A DNA stretch of 6,172 nucleotides. It comes from Thermococcaceae archaeon (GTDB taxonomy: Archaea; Methanobacteriota_B; Thermococci; Thermococcales; Thermococcaceae). The notes under the pieces are model-generated. The model saw only the letters and a list, made by a program, of their open reading frames with translations. It ran no database searches and was not told where the DNA came from. The stretch is from contig JALSON010000370.1 in assembly GCA_026986455.1 (NCBI GenBank), positions 1 through 6,172 on the forward strand, given 5' to 3'. This document shows, one piece after another, positions 5,378 to 6,172 of this stretch. A program made the position numbers and the translations under genes. The number at the start of each line of letters is the position of its first letter. The stretch's first letter is position 1.

Positions 5378-6172
5378 ATGCTAACGTGCTCCCTCTGCAT
5401 ACACAATGAAAAAACGGCGAAAATTGACATCATAGACGGAAAGCCCCTGTGCAGAGAGTGTCAGGTTTATCTGAGGCACAGGCCTGACAGGGATAGGATA
5501 AAGGCCGAGCTTGATGACCTGATGAAAAAAGTTAAGGCCGGGAGAGCTGTTGTGGCGTTCTCCGGAGGTAAGGACAGCACGGTTGCCCTTTACTTGGCTG
5601 TGGAAAGGTATCACCTCGATGTTGAGGCCGTGATGGTCGACCACGGCTTCATGGCCCGGGAAGCGATTGAAAATGCCCGGAGGATAGCGGAGCATCTCAG
5701 CGTTCCCTTCAGGGTTCTCCGCCACGATTACTCAGATATTTTCAGAAAAGCCCTCCTTGAGGGTCGCTCGCCGTGCAGGTCATGTTCCAGGAGAACCATG
5801 GAGAAGCTCCGCAGATATGCCCTTAAAAACGGCTACAGGTATATCATAACCGGCCACGAGCTGCCCTTCGGCCACCATCCTTACCGCCTGATGTCCGGCG
5901 GTGTCCTTCAGATAAGGCTTCTGAGCCTGATGAGCGAGGAGGAGCGGTTTGAAATTCTGAAAAATCTTCCCTTTGAATTCCCGTCCCTAACGGGATACAC
6001 GACCAACTGCCTCATCCTCGGCCCGGCCCTTGAGAGGTACTGGGAGAAGCATGGCTTCAGCTTTGAACACAGGAGGATAGCTGCCCTCGTGAGGTACGGG
6101 CTGGTGGACAGGGGAAAGGCTCTGGAAAATGTTAAAAAGCCGGAGGTTCCGGAGGATGTGAGGAAGGAGGTC
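5378..6172 (+). CDS. PP-loop ATPase with Zn finger and TtuA/NcsA-like cysteine set (3' end outside window)
   Basis: The first 265 residues of an adenine-nucleotide alpha-hydrolase-fold enzyme; the frame is still open at the window edge. C4-x2-C7 and C25-x2-C28 make a compact N-terminal zinc-binding knuckle. The PP-loop SGGKDST (62-68) follows strand AVVAF, and VDHG (87-90) ends the second strand. C133-x2-C136 (CRSC) and C211 (TTNC) are the only other cysteines. In the tRNA thiolases TtuA, NcsA and TtcA a CxxC plus a distant single Cys bind the catalytic [4Fe-4S] cluster, so a sulfur-transfer role, probably in tRNA modification, is the best guess. It departs from TtuA in having TGHELPFGHH where TtuA-type proteins have a TGHN.DD sequence, so it may be a divergent paralogue with another substrate. 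A C-terminal zinc finger, expected in TtuA, would lie beyond the window. The start at 5378 is supported by the TATA spacing. Confidence 0.82.
   Translation, partial: MLTCSLCIHNEKTAKIDIIDGKPLCRECQVYLRHRPDRDRIKAELDDLMKKVKAGRAVVAFSGGKDSTVALYLAVERYHLDVEAVMVDHGFMAREAIENARRIAEHLSVPFRVLRHDYSDIFRKALLEGRSPCRSCSRRTMEKLRRYALKNGYRYIITGHELPFGHHPYRLMSGGVLQIRLLSLMSEEERFEILKNLPFEFPSLTGYTTNCLILGPALERYWEKHGFSFEHRRIAALVRYGLVDRGKALENVKKPEVPEDVRKEV

Noticed and set aside
5381..5725. 114-codon minus-strand frame opposite the PP-loop gene
   Set aside because: It lies entirely over the zinc knuckle and PP-loop of the plus-strand gene and has no independent support.

Overview
The window reads as a stretch of hyperthermophilic archaeal chromosome, most likely from the order Thermococcales (Thermococcus or Palaeococcus-like). 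The pointers are A/T-rich archaeal TATA elements of the form CTTAAAAG in GC-balanced DNA, Shine-Dalgarno sites built on GGTG/GGAGG, heavy use of AGG arginine and ATA isoleucine codons, Glu/Lys-rich proteins, very tight gene packing, and protein families (PyrC/PyrK, ST1585-type metallo-beta-lactamase fold) that fit that group. The genus is inference; no marker gene is present.

Layout. On the minus strand, bases 1-234 hold the first 78 codons of a secreted protein, probably an ABC-transporter solute-binding protein, whose gene leaves the window. A divergent intergenic region of about 360 bases (235-594) carries promoters facing both ways and two inverted repeats. On the plus strand, pyrC (dihydroorotase) and a pyrK-type electron-transfer flavoprotein overlap by 17 bases and form a pyrimidine-biosynthesis unit; no pyrD is in view. 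After a 122-base gap with its own promoter comes a compact three-gene operon: a radical SAM protein, an unrecognised multi-pass membrane protein and an ST1585-like metallo-beta-lactamase-fold hydrolase, with gaps of only 12-13 bases. A short T-rich gap with a TATA element then leads, apparently without a leader, into a PP-loop ATPase that runs off the right edge and resembles the iron-sulfur-dependent tRNA thiolases TtuA/NcsA.

How the genes relate. PyrC makes dihydroorotate; PyrK would carry electrons between a dihydroorotate dehydrogenase encoded elsewhere and NAD. The right half is rich in predicted metal and Fe-S sites. The radical SAM protein has exactly seven cysteines (three for the SAM cluster, four left over). 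The visible part of the PP-loop protein also has exactly seven (two CxxC pairs suited to zinc, then CxxC plus one distal Cys suited to a [4Fe-4S] cluster). The MBL protein has a complete dinuclear metal site. The radical SAM, membrane and MBL trio is the part most likely to be a poorly described system, but its substrate cannot be read from the sequence.

Several starts were chosen from promoter or ribosome-site geometry rather than from the longest reading frame: pyrC at 595, not 583; radical SAM at 2626, not 2407; membrane protein at 3769, not 3760.
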